DNA of 64,000 nt from Chryseobacterium oryzae (GCF_022811665.1 NZ_CP094529.1:2790001-2854000); one strand, 5' to 3'; shown: positions 42,013 through 50,886, counted from the first letter of the stretch. Numbers and translations are program-made. The notes: a model not told the origin generated them from the sequence alone.

Positions 42013-43689
42013 ATGAAAATTAAAACAATAATTTTTTTCATTCTGATTCTGCATCTTACTGGTTGCGGAACAAGAAACTCGGTGAAGCACCTTCCGGATA
42101 TAAAGCAATATTCTTTAGAAATTCCGAAAGTTCAGAAAATCAACGATTCTACCTTCAGTTTTAATCAAAATTATTTAACCAAAAACAAACAGCAGCTTTG
42201 GGAGCTTTATATCAAAGGAAATTCTTTACAGCTGGGTTATAACAACGGAGCTCTAACACAGAATTTAATGCAGAGACAGGAGGAAATTTTCTTTTCTAAG
42301 GTAGAAAATTTTGTTCCATCAAAATTTAAGCAGAATCTTCTGAGAGGTTTTCTCAAATGGTACAACCGAAAAATGTACCTGAATGTACGCAACGATTTTC
42401 AGGCAGAATTGTTCGGTTTATCTCGATATTCATCGGATCAATATGATTTTATTGCACCCAAATTCAGAAGAGCTATGTATTTGCATGGTGCACATGATAT
42501 TGGACATGCTATGCAGGATTTGGCAATGGTAGGATGCTCGTCTTTAGCCGTCTGGGGTGATAAATCGGAAGACGGCAATCTGCTGATCGGAAGAAATTTT
42601 GATTTTTATGTGGGCGATGATTTTGCCAAAAATAAACTGATAGAATTTGTAGAACCGGAAGAAGGAATTCCGTACATGTCTGTAAGCTGGCCCGGAATGA
42701 TTGGAGTGGTTTCTGGGATGAATAAAGAAGGTATAACAGTCACAATTAATGCCGGGAAATCTAAAATTCCGTTGGTAGCTAAAACACCTGTTTCGTTCGT
42801 TACAAGAGAGATTTTACAGTTTGCCAAAACTATTGACGAAGCCATTGCCATCGCAAAAAAACGAAAGGTCTTTGTGTCCGAATCTATTTTGGTAGGAAGT
42901 GCCAACGACAAAAAAGCACTTACTATTGAGGTTTCTCCAGATAATTTTGGCGTTTATGAGGTTGAAAATTCCAATACATTGGTTTGTACCAATCATTTTC
43001 AGTCTGCGGCTTACAAAAACGACAAGCGGAATCAAAAGCAGATTGCAGAAAGCCATTCCGAATATCGTTATGAAAAATTACAGGAGTTTTTAAATGAAAA
43101 TAAAAAGTTGAATCCTGAAAAAATTGCTAAAATTCTTCGAGATAAATCTGGTTTGAAAGGAGAAAAAATCGGATATGGAAATGAGAAGGCTTTGAACCAA
43201 CTTTTGGCGCACCACGCAGTGATTTTTTCGCCGGAGAAAAGGCTGGTCTGGGTTTCTTCTAATCCGTATCAGTTGGGAGAATTTATCTGTTATGATTTGA
43301 ATGAAATCTTCTCTGATAAGCAATTGAAAAATGGAAAATTTGCCAAATCGGAATTGAATATTGCCAAAGATCCTTTTGTTGATTCTCAGGAATATAAAAA
43401 TTATGAAGAATTTAAAACTCTTAGCACTCAGTTTGACGGTAAAAAATTGCTCTCAGATGAGTTTATCAATCATTATCAATCTTTGAATCCGGATTTTTGG
43501 TTCGTGTATAATCAGTCTGGAAAATATTATTATGATCAGAAACATTATTCTAAAGCAAAATCAGAATTTGAAAAAGCTTTGACTAAAGAAATCACCACCA
43601 TTCCGGATAAAAAGAATGTTGAGAAATATTTGAACAAAACATTAAGAAAACTCAATTATATTAAAACAAAAAAAGCTCAGATAAACTGA
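42013..43689 (+). CDS. C45-family autoproteolytic acyltransferase lipoprotein, pigment cluster
   Basis: 558 residues. A lipoprotein signal (lipobox LTGC, C18) places it in the periplasm or outer membrane. The middle part is an Ntn-hydrolase of the C45 type, relatives of isopenicillin N acyltransferase: the presumed nucleophile, freed by self-cleavage, is C175 in VGCSSLAVWGDK, followed by GNLLIGRNFDFYVGDD, MSVSWPGMIGVVSGMNKEG and TINAGKSKI. The last 100 residues contain a TPR-like repeat (YYYDQKHYSKAKSEFEKAL). As last gene of the pigment operon it could join the aryl polyene acid to its alcohol partner, or trim the product, at the membrane. This is inference; self-cleavage is family knowledge. 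The TGA lies inside the terminator hairpin. Confidence 0.85.
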   Translation: MKIKTIIFFILILHLTGCGTRNSVKHLPDIKQYSLEIPKVQKINDSTFSFNQNYLTKNKQQLWELYIKGNSLQLGYNNGALTQNLMQRQEEIFFSKVENFVPSKFKQNLLRGFLKWYNRKMYLNVRNDFQAELFGLSRYSSDQYDFIAPKFRRAMYLHGAHDIGHAMQDLAMVGCSSLAVWGDKSEDGNLLIGRNFDFYVGDDFAKNKLIEFVEPEEGIPYMSVSWPGMIGVVSGMNKEGITVTINAGKSKIPLVAKTPVSFVTREILQFAKTIDEAIAIAKKRKVFVSESILVGSANDKKALTIEVSPDNFGVYEVENSNTLVCTNHFQSAAYKNDKRNQKQIAESHSEYRYEKLQEFLNENKKLNPEKIAKILRDKSGLKGEKIGYGNEKALNQLLAHHAVIFSPEKRLVWVSSNPYQLGEFICYDLNEIFSDKQLKNGKFAKSELNIAKDPFVDSQEYKNYEEFKTLSTQFDGKKLLSDEFINHYQSLNPDFWFVYNQSGKYYYDQKHYSKAKSEFEKALTKEITTIPDKKNVEKYLNKTLRKLNYIKTKKAQIN

Positions 43690-43696
43690 GCTTTAA
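43671..43696. terminator. Bidirectional terminator overlapping a stop codon
   Basis: AAAGCTCAG (43672-43680), loop ATAAA, CTGAGCTTT (43686-43694). A-rich left and T-containing right flanks allow use from both strands: pigment operon on plus, superoxide dismutase on minus. The TGA of the C45 gene (43687-43689) is part of the stem. Confidence 0.8.
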
Positions 43697-43714
43697 AATT
43701 TATATAATCGGAGA

Positions 43715-44311
43715 TTATTTGTTGAACAATTCTTCAACTTTATCCCAGTTAACTACATCAAAAAATGCAGAAACGTAATCTGGTCTTCTGTTTTGATAGT
43801 TTAAATAATAAGCGTGTTCCCAAACATCCAATCCTAAAACCGGAGTACCTTTCACATCTGCAACCGGCATTAATGGGTTATCCTGATTTGGAGTAGAAGT
43901 TACCGAAACAGACCCGTCTTCATTTTTTACAAGCCAAGCCCATCCAGAACCAAATCTTGTTTTAGCAGCATCAGAAAAATCATTTTTGAATTTCTCGAAA
44001 CCGCCATAATTTTCAATGGCAGCTTTTACGCTTCCTACTGGTTCTTTACTTCCTCCTGGAGTTAAAATTTCCCAGAACAATGTATGGTTAAAATGTCCCC
44101 CTCCATTATTTCTTACTGCCGGCTTTTCTACAGCAGTTTTGCAAATTTCTTCAATAGATAATGCGTCTAAATCTGTACCTTCAATTGCTTTATTTAGATT
44201 GTCTACATAAGCCTGATGATGTTTTGTATGGTGAATCTCCATTGTTTTTGCATCAATAGTCGGCTCTAATGCATCATAAGCATATCCTAATTTTGGTAAT
44301 TCGAATGACAT
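43715..44311 (-). CDS. sod: Superoxide dismutase, iron/manganese type
   Basis: 198 residues; converts superoxide to peroxide and oxygen. Metal ligands: H27 in [13 protein letters not shown], a histidine in [11 protein letters not shown], and Asp and His in [25 protein letters not shown] is the usual C-terminal block. No signal peptide, so cytoplasmic. Whether Fe or Mn is used cannot be decided reliably; I therefore avoid the sodA/sodB names. The gene is alone, converging on the pigment operon with which it shares a terminator. Upstream a box TAAATTTA (44337-44344) stands 20 bases from TTTTTTG, a near-consensus promoter. Confidence 0.97.
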   Translation of the reverse strand: MSFELPKLGYAYDALEPTIDAKTMEIHHTKHHQAYVDNLNKAIEGTDLDALSIEEICKTAVEKPAVRNNGGGHFNHTLFWEILTPGGSKEPVGSVKAAIENYGGFEKFKNDFSDAAKTRFGSGWAWLVKNEDGSVSVTSTPNQDNPLMPVADVKGTPVLGLDVWEHAYYLNYQNRRPDYVSAFFDVVNWDKVEELFNK

Positions 44312-44336
44312 AAGTTTTGTTTTTAATGTTAATATG

Positions 44337-44371
44337 TAAATTTAGCCAATATTCAAGCCAAGTTCAAAAAA
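44337..44371 (-). promoter_or_regulatory. Promoter of superoxide dismutase
   Basis: Minus strand: TTTTTTG, 20 bases, TAAATTTA. The last base of the -7 box differs from the TAnnTTTG consensus. The leader would be about 20 bases. Confidence 0.45.
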
Positions 44372-44432
44372 ACAGTATTATTTTAATAAATCTTTAACAT
44401 TGATATTTTAATTCGTGAATAAGATTCCAGGA

Positions 44433-44463
44433 AAATAAAAAAGCACGGAATTAATCCGTGCTT
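44433..44463 (-). terminator. Intrinsic terminator of rho
   Basis: AAGCACGGA (44441-44449) pairs perfectly with TCCGTGCTT (44455-44463); on the minus strand the stem is followed by a T-rich run (44433-44440), placed 24 bases after the rho stop. Confidence 0.88.
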
Positions 44464-44486
44464 AATAAATGAAAACTAAATTTCGT

Positions 44487-46304
44487 TTATTTATTCATAG
44501 ACATTAGGAATTCTTCATTATTCAGAGTTCCTTTAATGTTTTTATTTACAAATTCCATAGCTTCCACCGGATTCATTTCAGAAAGGTATTTTCTAAGAAT
44601 CCACATTCTTTGCGAAGTTACTTCATCCAAAAGTAAATCGTCTCGACGCGTACTGGATGAAACCAAATCTATGGCAGGATAAATTCTTCTGTTGGCAATT
44701 TTTCTGTCTAACTGAAGTTCCATATTTCCTGTACCTTTAAATTCTTCAAAGATAACTTCATCCATTTTAGATCCTGTATCTATTAAAGCAGTTGCAATAA
44801 TCGTTAAAGATCCGCCACCTTCAATTTTTCTTGCCGCTCCGAAAAATCTTTTCGGTTTATGAAGTGCATTGGCATCAACACCACCAGAAAGCACCTTTCC
44901 GGAAGCAGGAGTTACGGTATTATAAGCTCTTGCCAATCTTGTAATAGAATCTAAAAGAATTACTACATCATGGCCACATTCTACCATTCTTTGTGCTTTA
45001 GCCAAAACAAGATTGGCAACTTTTACGTGTTTATCCGCAGCTTCATCAAATGTAGATGCAATTACTTCGGCATTCACGCTTCTTTCCATATCGGTTACCT
45101 CTTCAGGTCGCTCGTCTATCAAAAGAACCATCATGTAAACTTCAGGATGATTGGATGCAATAGAATTAGCAATATCTTTCAGTAACATGGTTTTACCGGT
45201 TTTAGGCTGAGCGACAATCATTGCTCTCTGACCTTTTCCTATCGGTGCAAAAAGATCTACAATTCTTGTGGATATGGTAGAATTATTTCCTGCAAGATTA
45301 AATTTTTCTTCGGGGAAAAGCGGCGTAAGATATTCAAAAGCCACTCTGTCTTTAATGAAAGCCAAATCTCTACCGTTTACTTCGGTAGGTTTCAGAAGAG
45401 AAAAATATTTTTCTCCTTCTTTTGGCAAACGTACAATTCCCGTTACAGTATCTCCGGTTTTTAAACCATAATTTCTTATCTGAGCCGTAGAAACATATAC
45501 ATCATCCGGCGAAGAAATATAACTGAAATCGGATGATCTTAGAAACCCGTAATTATCCGGTAAAATTTCTAAAACTCCTTCTATACTTACCATTCCATCA
45601 AAACTGAATTCCTTTTTAGGCTCAGATTCTTCATGTTTTTCTGAATTCCTGTTAGGATTTTGGTTAGGATTATGATTAGGGTGATTGTTCTGATTTCTAT
45701 TTTGAGAATTTCCGTTATTTTGATTCGGATGATTCTGACCTTTTTGATTTTGAGACTGACCTTGTCCTTGTGGTCTTTTAGGCCTTTCTTCTTTAGCCTG
45801 AACTGGCTGAGAATCTGCATTTACAGGAGTTTCGGAAGTTTCCTCGACTGTTGTTTCTGTTTTTGGAGTAACAGAAACTCTTTTTCTTTTTTGCTTTGGA
45901 GCGTTTTGCGGTTTTTCTTCAGAAGTTTCTTGAGCTTCTTTGTTTTCGGGAACTTCAGGCAAAACAATTTCTTCTGGTTTTATATCATCCTGTGTTGCAA
46001 TCTGCGTTTCCTCTTCTTTTGCTTCGGGCTCTGCAACTGGCTTTCTGGTAGTCTTCTTAGGAGCAGGTGTTTTTCTGGAAGTGTTTTTTACAGGTTTTTC
46101 TGCAGTTTCTTCTACTTTGTTTTCAGAAACTTCTGTAGAACTGAAATATTCTTTTGTTACCTTAGGGTTAGAAGCCTGAAAATCTAAAATCGCAAAGATT
46201 TTATCATTTTCATTGCTTGTTCTTGCAACCTTCACGCCCAAATCCTTTAAGATTTTAGTCAACTCCGTAACGGATTTTGACCTCAACGTTTCTATGTTAA
46301 ACAT
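44487..46304 (-). CDS. rho: Transcription termination factor Rho with disordered insert
   Basis: Hexameric RNA helicase that ends transcription. 605 residues against 419 in E. coli. Residues 1-45 form the Rho N-terminal helical domain ([17 protein letters not shown]); about 50-230 are a long low-complexity, charged then Asn/Gln/His-rich segment (peak about 176-222); from 236 the RNA-binding fold ([18 protein letters not shown]) and the ATPase follow, with Walker [11 protein letters not shown]-loop and RGDELL-like arginine region RRDDLLLDE intact. Comparable inserts exist in other Bacteroidota Rho proteins, where one has been reported to drive condensate formation. The gene is alone with its own promoter and an intrinsic terminator. 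Confidence 0.97.
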   Translation of the reverse strand: MFNIETLRSKSVTELTKILKDLGVKVARTSNENDKIFAILDFQASNPKVTKEYFSSTEVSENKVEETAEKPVKNTSRKTPAPKKTTRKPVAEPEAKEEETQIATQDDIKPEEIVLPEVPENKEAQETSEEKPQNAPKQKRKRVSVTPKTETTVEETSETPVNADSQPVQAKEERPKRPQGQGQSQNQKGQNHPNQNNGNSQNRNQNNHPNHNPNQNPNRNSEKHEESEPKKEFSFDGMVSIEGVLEILPDNYGFLRSSDFSYISSPDDVYVSTAQIRNYGLKTGDTVTGIVRLPKEGEKYFSLLKPTEVNGRDLAFIKDRVAFEYLTPLFPEEKFNLAGNNSTISTRIVDLFAPIGKGQRAMIVAQPKTGKTMLLKDIANSIASNHPEVYMMVLLIDERPEEVTDMERSVNAEVIASTFDEAADKHVKVANLVLAKAQRMVECGHDVVILLDSITRLARAYNTVTPASGKVLSGGVDANALHKPKRFFGAARKIEGGGSLTIIATALIDTGSKMDEVIFEEFKGTGNMELQLDRKIANRRIYPAIDLVSSSTRRDDLLLDEVTSQRMWILRKYLSEMNPVEAMEFVNKNIKGTLNNEEFLMSMNK

Positions 46305-46383
46305 ATATTATGTAAAAATGTAATTAATTGTGAGTAAGAAAAGTAAGTCGGGTGACTTTTGTTTTCAAGTACATTGTATAATG

Positions 46384-46415
46384 CAAATCTACACTTATTT
46401 TTGAATTTTGCAAAA
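46384..46415 (-). promoter_or_regulatory. Promoter of rho (overlaps divergent promoter)
   Basis: Minus strand: TTTTG (46411-46415), 19 bases, TAGATTTG (46384-46391): full consensus. Leader about 75 bases. Its -33 element lies inside the spacer of the plus-strand promoter for 46449. Confidence 0.65.
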
Positions 46416-46430
46416 TTTATATTATTTTTG
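46399..46430 (+). promoter_or_regulatory. Promoter of the DUF4293 gene (overlaps rho promoter)
   Basis: Plus strand: TTTTTG ending at 46403, 19 bases, TATTTTTG (46423-46430): full consensus. The two polymerases could not sit here together, which suggests mutual exclusion with rho transcription. Confidence 0.62.
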
Positions 46431-46448
46431 CTGAGAATTTTAAATTCT

Positions 46449-46838
46449 ATGCTACAAAGAATACAGACAATTTGGATGTTACTTGCCGTTTTGGGTGCAG
46501 TATTTCTATTTATAACAGGAAAGGATGTAGATATTTTCGGAGCATTTCCGGTAATTGATGTTGCATCTGTTATTCTTGTTTTACTGGGTGCATTCAGTCT
46601 GTTCAGCTTTAAAAACAGAAAGAGACAATTAATGCTGAATACCATCTGCATTATTATAAACGCTTTGTTGATTGGCATATTGGCGTACTGGTTGCAAAAT
46701 TTATCCGGAGGAATGAATTTTCCTGAGAAGGGTATTGAGCCAATTTTCCCGTCTATCGCTGTAATTTGTTTGCTTATCGCAAATATTTTTATCCGAAAAG
46801 ATGAGAGGCTCGTAAAATCTGTAGACAGGCTCCGATAA
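46449..46838 (+). CDS. DUF4293-type four-helix membrane protein
   Basis: 129 residues with the opening MLQRIQTIWMLLAVLGA typical of the DUF4293 family of Bacteroidota and four hydrophobic helices; ends in the conserved-looking ANIFIRKDERLVKSVDRLR, a positively charged tail predicted inside the cell. Function unknown for the whole family. ATG 46449 was chosen over upstream non-ATG starts because the promoter box lies between (46423-46430). It is placed divergently beside rho, a linkage I believe recurs in related genomes. A terminator follows 24 bases after the stop. Confidence 0.85.
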   Translation: MLQRIQTIWMLLAVLGAVFLFITGKDVDIFGAFPVIDVASVILVLLGAFSLFSFKNRKRQLMLNTICIIINALLIGILAYWLQNLSGGMNFPEKGIEPIFPSIAVICLLIANIFIRKDERLVKSVDRLR

Positions 46839-46862
46839 CCTAACAACGATTTTTTGAGTGAG

Positions 46863-46892
46863 AACAGCTTCTTTATAAGGAGCTGTTTTTTA
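46863..46892 (+). terminator. Intrinsic terminator
   Basis: AACAGCTTC (46863-46871) pairs with GGAGCTGTT (46879-46887), one G-U, then T run. The remaining gap to 47116 is plain AT-rich DNA with a TATTTTTG box (47090-47097) for the ABC exporter gene but no clear -33 element. Confidence 0.8.
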
Positions 46893-47115
46893 TTTACCTA
46901 AACACTCCATTCAATCTGAAATAAAAATGCTCTGCTTGAAACATTTTTCAAAAAAAAGTTACTTATATAAAGTAAATAATTTGTTTACAACGTCAATCAA
47001 TATAACCGATTTTTGAAAACAGGAAATTTAATCCCGAATAAAAAGTTATTAATAGTATACTAAAAATGTTTCATCATTATATTTTTAAGTATTTTTGCTA
47101 ATCCAATTATAATTA

Positions 47116-48954
47116 ATGAACGAATATAAAAAAATACTCAAGTTCGCAAGACCGCACCGTAAATATATCTACGGAAGTTTATTTTTCAACTTACTATACT
47201 CCGCATTTCAGATTGCTTCTTTGGGAACAATTTTACCCGTTTTGGGAATGCTTTTTGGCACTATTAAACGTGAAAAGTTCGAGGCTGTACCAGTATATTC
47301 CGGGAATCTAGTCGATTTATTTAAATATCTAAAATCATACGCCAATTATTATATACAAACTTTAGTGGATGATTATGGTACTTTAAATGTTTTGGCTTGG
47401 CTTTGTTTCATCACTGCATTTATGTTTTTTCTAAGAAACTTATTCAGATATTTAGGTTCTTATCTTTTGATTAATTATCGTGTAGGCGTTACTAAAGACC
47501 TTCGAGGTGAAATGTACCGTAAAGTATTATCTCTACCTGTATCATTTTTTACAGACAGTAGAAAAGGCGATATGATGTCGCGTATGTCTAATGACGTTGG
47601 CGAAGTAGAAGGAAATATTTTAGGTAGTTTGGTGGAATTAATCAATGCTCCGTTTATGCTAATTAGCACATTACTTAGCTTGTTTTGGTTAAGTCCAGAA
47701 ATGACACTGTTCTCCCTTCTCGTTTTACCCGTAATGGGAACTCTTATTGCTTTGATTGGCAAAAGCCTAAAAAAAGATTCTCATGAAGCCCAACATGAAA
47801 TGGGAACTATTTTTTCTATCGTAGATGAGACCTTAAAATCTTCTAAAGTAATTAAGATTTTCAGTGCTGAAAAGATTATGAACAACCGATTTATGGGTTC
47901 TATGAACAAATGGATCAACAGTTCCATAAGATTGGGAAGAAAAAAAGAACTTGCTTCGCCCATAAGCGAATTTTTAGGGTCTGTTACTTTCTTAATTATT
48001 GCGTGGTATGGCGGTAAACAGATTGTAGTAGAACATAGCATTGCTCCGCAAGAATTTCTTGTATTTTTAGGAATGTTCTTTCAAATCTTACCTCCGGTAA
48101 AGAGTTTATCTTCTTCTATTTCTAACATTCAAAAAGGTGAAGCTTCATTGCATAGGGTTCTGGAAATTCTTGAAGCAGATGTAAAAATAGAAGAAATTGC
48201 AGAGCCTGTTTCAATTTCTACTCTTGATAATCAAATTGAATTTAAAGACATCGGATTTTATTATGATAAATCTAATTTAATTCTAAAAAATTTCAATCTC
48301 ACAATTCCTAAAGGAAAAACCGTCGCATTGGTTGGACAAAGCGGAAGCGGAAAAACTACAATCGCTAATCTTCTGGCTCGTTTTTATGATGTTTCGGAAG
48401 GCGAAATTTTAATTGATGGTGCCGACATCAAACATTTAAAACTTACAGAATATCGTAAGCTTTTAGGGATGGTTACTCAAGAATCTGTCCTATTTAATGA
48501 TACTGTATATAATAATATTTTAATGGGCAAACCGGATGCAACAAGAGATGAAGTTATTGCCGCCGCAAAGATTGCCAACGCAGATACATTTATTTCTCAG
48601 CTTCCTAATGGTTATGAAACCAATATTGGTGATGATGGTGGTAAACTTTCGGGCGGACAAAAGCAAAGAGTTTCCATTGCAAGAGCTGTTCTCAAAAACC
48701 CTCCTATTATGATTTTGGACGAAGCAACCTCTGCTTTGGATACAGAATCTGAAAAATTTGTACAGGATGCACTAGAAAAAATGATGGAAAACCGTACTTC
48801 ACTGGTAATAGCCCACAGACTTTCTACCATTCAGAAAGCAGATTGGATTGTTGTGATGGAAAAAGGCGACATCATAGAACAGGGAAGCCACCAAGAACTT
48901 ATGGCAAAAAATGGAGTTTATCATAAATTGGTAGAGCTTCAAAATTTCGATTAA
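47116..48954 (+). CDS. ABC exporter, MsbA-like half transporter
   Basis: 612 residues: six-helix transmembrane domain (about 1-330) fused to an ATPase. Walker A GQSGSGKTTI (about 405-414), signature LSGGQKQRVS, Walker B IMILDEATSALD and the H-loop in IAHRLST are all intact. Such homodimeric exporters flip lipid A or phospholipids across the inner membrane (MsbA), or export peptides or drugs. The sequence PVSFFTDSRKGDMMSRMSNDVGEVE is typical of the MsbA/lipid branch, and core genomes of this phylum carry one, so lipid A flipping is the best guess. No lpx gene is nearby. The next gene begins 20 bases downstream in the same direction. Confidence 0.93.
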   Translation: MNEYKKILKFARPHRKYIYGSLFFNLLYSAFQIASLGTILPVLGMLFGTIKREKFEAVPVYSGNLVDLFKYLKSYANYYIQTLVDDYGTLNVLAWLCFITAFMFFLRNLFRYLGSYLLINYRVGVTKDLRGEMYRKVLSLPVSFFTDSRKGDMMSRMSNDVGEVEGNILGSLVELINAPFMLISTLLSLFWLSPEMTLFSLLVLPVMGTLIALIGKSLKKDSHEAQHEMGTIFSIVDETLKSSKVIKIFSAEKIMNNRFMGSMNKWINSSIRLGRKKELASPISEFLGSVTFLIIAWYGGKQIVVEHSIAPQEFLVFLGMFFQILPPVKSLSSSISNIQKGEASLHRVLEILEADVKIEEIAEPVSISTLDNQIEFKDIGFYYDKSNLILKNFNLTIPKGKTVALVGQSGSGKTTIANLLARFYDVSEGEILIDGADIKHLKLTEYRKLLGMVTQESVLFNDTVYNNILMGKPDATRDEVIAAAKIANADTFISQLPNGYETNIGDDGGKLSGGQKQRVSIARAVLKNPPIMILDEATSALDTESEKFVQDALEKMMENRTSLVIAHRLSTIQKADWIVVMEKGDIIEQGSHQELMAKNGVYHKLVELQNFD

Positions 48955-48974
48955 TTCGTTGCACAACTTTTAAA

Positions 48975-49322
48975 ATGAACCCTATACAAGAATACTTCTA
49001 CAAAATCTGTGAACCAGAAAGAAGTATTCTTTTGTTTTTAAGAAAAAAAATACTGGAATCTGATATGGAAAATATTACCGAAACGCTGAGTTTCGGTGTT
49101 CCTTTTTTCAAGTATAAAAAGAAAATGCTCTGCTATTTTTACTTCAGCAAAAAGCATAAGCAATATTACATCAGTTTTTATCACGGCGACCGATTAAACC
49201 ATCCTTTGCTTATTAGTGAAGGCAGAAAGAAATTTAAAATCTTATTAATTGATGCAGATTCAGATTTGCCTATTAAGTCGATTTTGAATATCCTTAATGA
49301 CGTTAAAATGTACATTAAATGA
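48975..49322 (+). CDS. DUF1801 (YdhG-like) domain protein
   Basis: 115-residue cytoplasmic protein with the fold of DUF1801: ITETLSFGVPFFKYKKKMLCYFYFSKKHKQYYISFY carries the short beta strands and the phenylalanine-rich surface that marks the family (iron-chaperone frataxin-like fold in Fra/YdhG proteins). Molecular function is unclear. It trails the ABC exporter by 20 bases and ends in a hairpin that contains its TGA. Confidence 0.82.
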   Translation: MNPIQEYFYKICEPERSILLFLRKKILESDMENITETLSFGVPFFKYKKKMLCYFYFSKKHKQYYISFYHGDRLNHPLLISEGRKKFKILLIDADSDLPIKSILNILNDVKMYIK

Positions 49323-49353
49323 AAAAGAGAAACTTCGATAGTTTCTCTTTTTC
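49321..49353. terminator. Perfect 13-bp bidirectional terminator
   Basis: GAAAAAGAGAAAC (49321-49333), seven-base loop, GTTTCTCTTTTTC (49341-49353). It overlaps the stop codon of the DUF1801 gene and lies 11 bases from the end of the opposite secreted-protein gene, serving both. Confidence 0.85.
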
Positions 49354-49364
49354 ATTTATAGAAT

Positions 49365-50693
49365 TTATTTTCTGATAACTTTATGTTTAAACTGAGTTCC
49401 ACCTTCTAATGTAATATCCAAAAGATATGTTCCTGCGATATAGGATGTGAGATCTATTTTTGAATCTTTAACTTCATTAAGTTTTTTTCCTTCAATAGAA
49501 TAAATGGCAATATTTTTAACTTTTTTATCTGATTTTATATTGACGAAGTCGGATGTTGGATTGGGATAAACCGCCACATCAACTATTGAAAGATCTTTAA
49601 CCGATAAAAGATCATTATTGCTCTGCATATACATTGAAAGTACAATACGCCCATCCTGATTATAGAAAACTGCACTTGGAACTTCATATTTCAAAACATG
49701 ATTTCCCGCTGCAAGAGATGTTGCCGTAAAACTTCTGATCGGAATGGAATTACCGGGACACCAGTTATTCCAAGAAGTCCACCAGTTGATATTTTGCGGG
49801 TAGCTTCCGTAAATCCCATTCCCTTGAGTATTATATTGTCTATATGGCTCGCAAGATATTCCACCAGGAGTAAATGTTAAAACCTGAGCATTATCCAGAG
49901 ATACAAAATTTTGTCTTCTTACATATTCTTCACCATTAGGACCGGCACCATGTGGCGATGTAACAATAAAAAATTTAGCATTATTCGTATTTTGAGACAA
50001 ATTAAAATTTACCAATCTCACCGTTTCTCCTGGCTGATCTGTATTATTATAATTATTTAATTCGTTTGAATCTAATAAAGGAAGTAAATTATTATACGTA
50101 CTCGTAATTGAAGGATCGTTATAGGTAACAAAATCAAGCGTTCCGGCAAATACATCATTTCTTCCTGAACAACCTGCTACTTCTGTATTTGCAGCGTAAG
50201 GAACACCAAAAACATCCAGTTCTACCCAGATATCATAAGTATTTCTTAATGTAGTATTACTGAAAACCGAATAAAGATTGTCTACCTGAAAAGTATAAGG
50301 AACTTCTGTTGGCGAAACATTTTTATTCATGAATGGTGTAATGTATCTTCCAATTTCGATTCTCTTAACTAATGGATCATTAATTGTGTAAGAAATTTTA
50401 TTTTTAGGCACTAAAGCGATATGCACTCCTCCAATTCTGTCATAATTGTCACAAAGTGCACCAATGGTAACATTCATTTCAATTTTATTTTTGAAAGAGT
50501 TCAGTTCTGCATTCGTGAGTTTTTTAGTATATCTGGAATTTGTCAATCGTAATGTATTAGACGGAACAGGAGCAGAAACATTAGCTGCATACCCATCGTA
50601 AAAAACGATCTGAGAAAATACATTGATATTTGTTTGTTGCGCATTACTGCAAACTCCAATAAAGTAAAGTAAAAGTGGTAAAAGTTTTTTCAT
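49365..50693 (-). CDS. Secreted PNGase F-like glycoamidase with T9SS type A domain
   Basis: 442 residues: signal peptide (MKKLLPLLLYFIGVCSNA, then QQ), a two-part PNGase F-like region (about 20-345), and a type A T9SS sorting domain (about 372-442, VAVYPNPTSDFVNIKS... to HKVIRK). PNGase F removes N-glycans from asparagine. Matches to that enzyme: CDNYDR (81-86, catalytic Asp likely D85), IEIGRYITPF, the acidic NGEEYVRRQN (Glu 255 or 256) and NNWCPGNSIPIR (WCPG). A further acid, E159, could stand for the second catalytic Glu. The insert around 165-180 differs from the Elizabethkingia enzyme. Likely a secreted glycan-releasing enzyme for host or environmental glycoproteins; activity is inference. 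Confidence 0.85.
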   Translation of the reverse strand: MKKLLPLLLYFIGVCSNAQQTNINVFSQIVFYDGYAANVSAPVPSNTLRLTNSRYTKKLTNAELNSFKNKIEMNVTIGALCDNYDRIGGVHIALVPKNKISYTINDPLVKRIEIGRYITPFMNKNVSPTEVPYTFQVDNLYSVFSNTTLRNTYDIWVELDVFGVPYAANTEVAGCSGRNDVFAGTLDFVTYNDPSITSTYNNLLPLLDSNELNNYNNTDQPGETVRLVNFNLSQNTNNAKFFIVTSPHGAGPNGEEYVRRQNFVSLDNAQVLTFTPGGISCEPYRQYNTQGNGIYGSYPQNINWWTSWNNWCPGNSIPIRSFTATSLAAGNHVLKYEVPSAVFYNQDGRIVLSMYMQSNNDLLSVKDLSIVDVAVYPNPTSDFVNIKSDKKVKNIAIYSIEGKKLNEVKDSKIDLTSYIAGTYLLDITLEGGTQFKHKVIRK

Positions 50694-50852
50694 GGACTTA
50701 AATATAATTTTCAGACATCAAAATTAAATTTTAATTTTAAACTCGACAATACAATTACTAAAAATTATAAATTATTTTCACGAATAAGATGAAATAAATA
50801 CCGATTCACTAATAAAAATTAATTTTCAATTAAATACCGAAATTTAAAATCA

Positions 50853-50886
50853 TAAAAAAAACCATTCCGATTTGAAATGGTTTTTC
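50853..50886 (-). terminator. Intrinsic terminator of the psd operon
   Basis: AAACCATT and AATGGTTT flank a short loop; on the minus strand the stem runs into eight T. It lies about 20 bases after the psd stop. Confidence 0.82.

Noticed and set aside
45660..46187. 175-codon open frame on the plus strand opposite rho
   Set aside because: It is the mirror of the low-complexity insert of Rho; its product is a monotonous Phe/Arg/Leu-rich string with no domain, while Rho on the other strand is certain.
46292..46846. 184-codon minus-strand frame covering the rho promoter and the DUF4293 gene
   Set aside because: It runs antisense through a recognised family and across two promoter matches, and its sequence has no family features.
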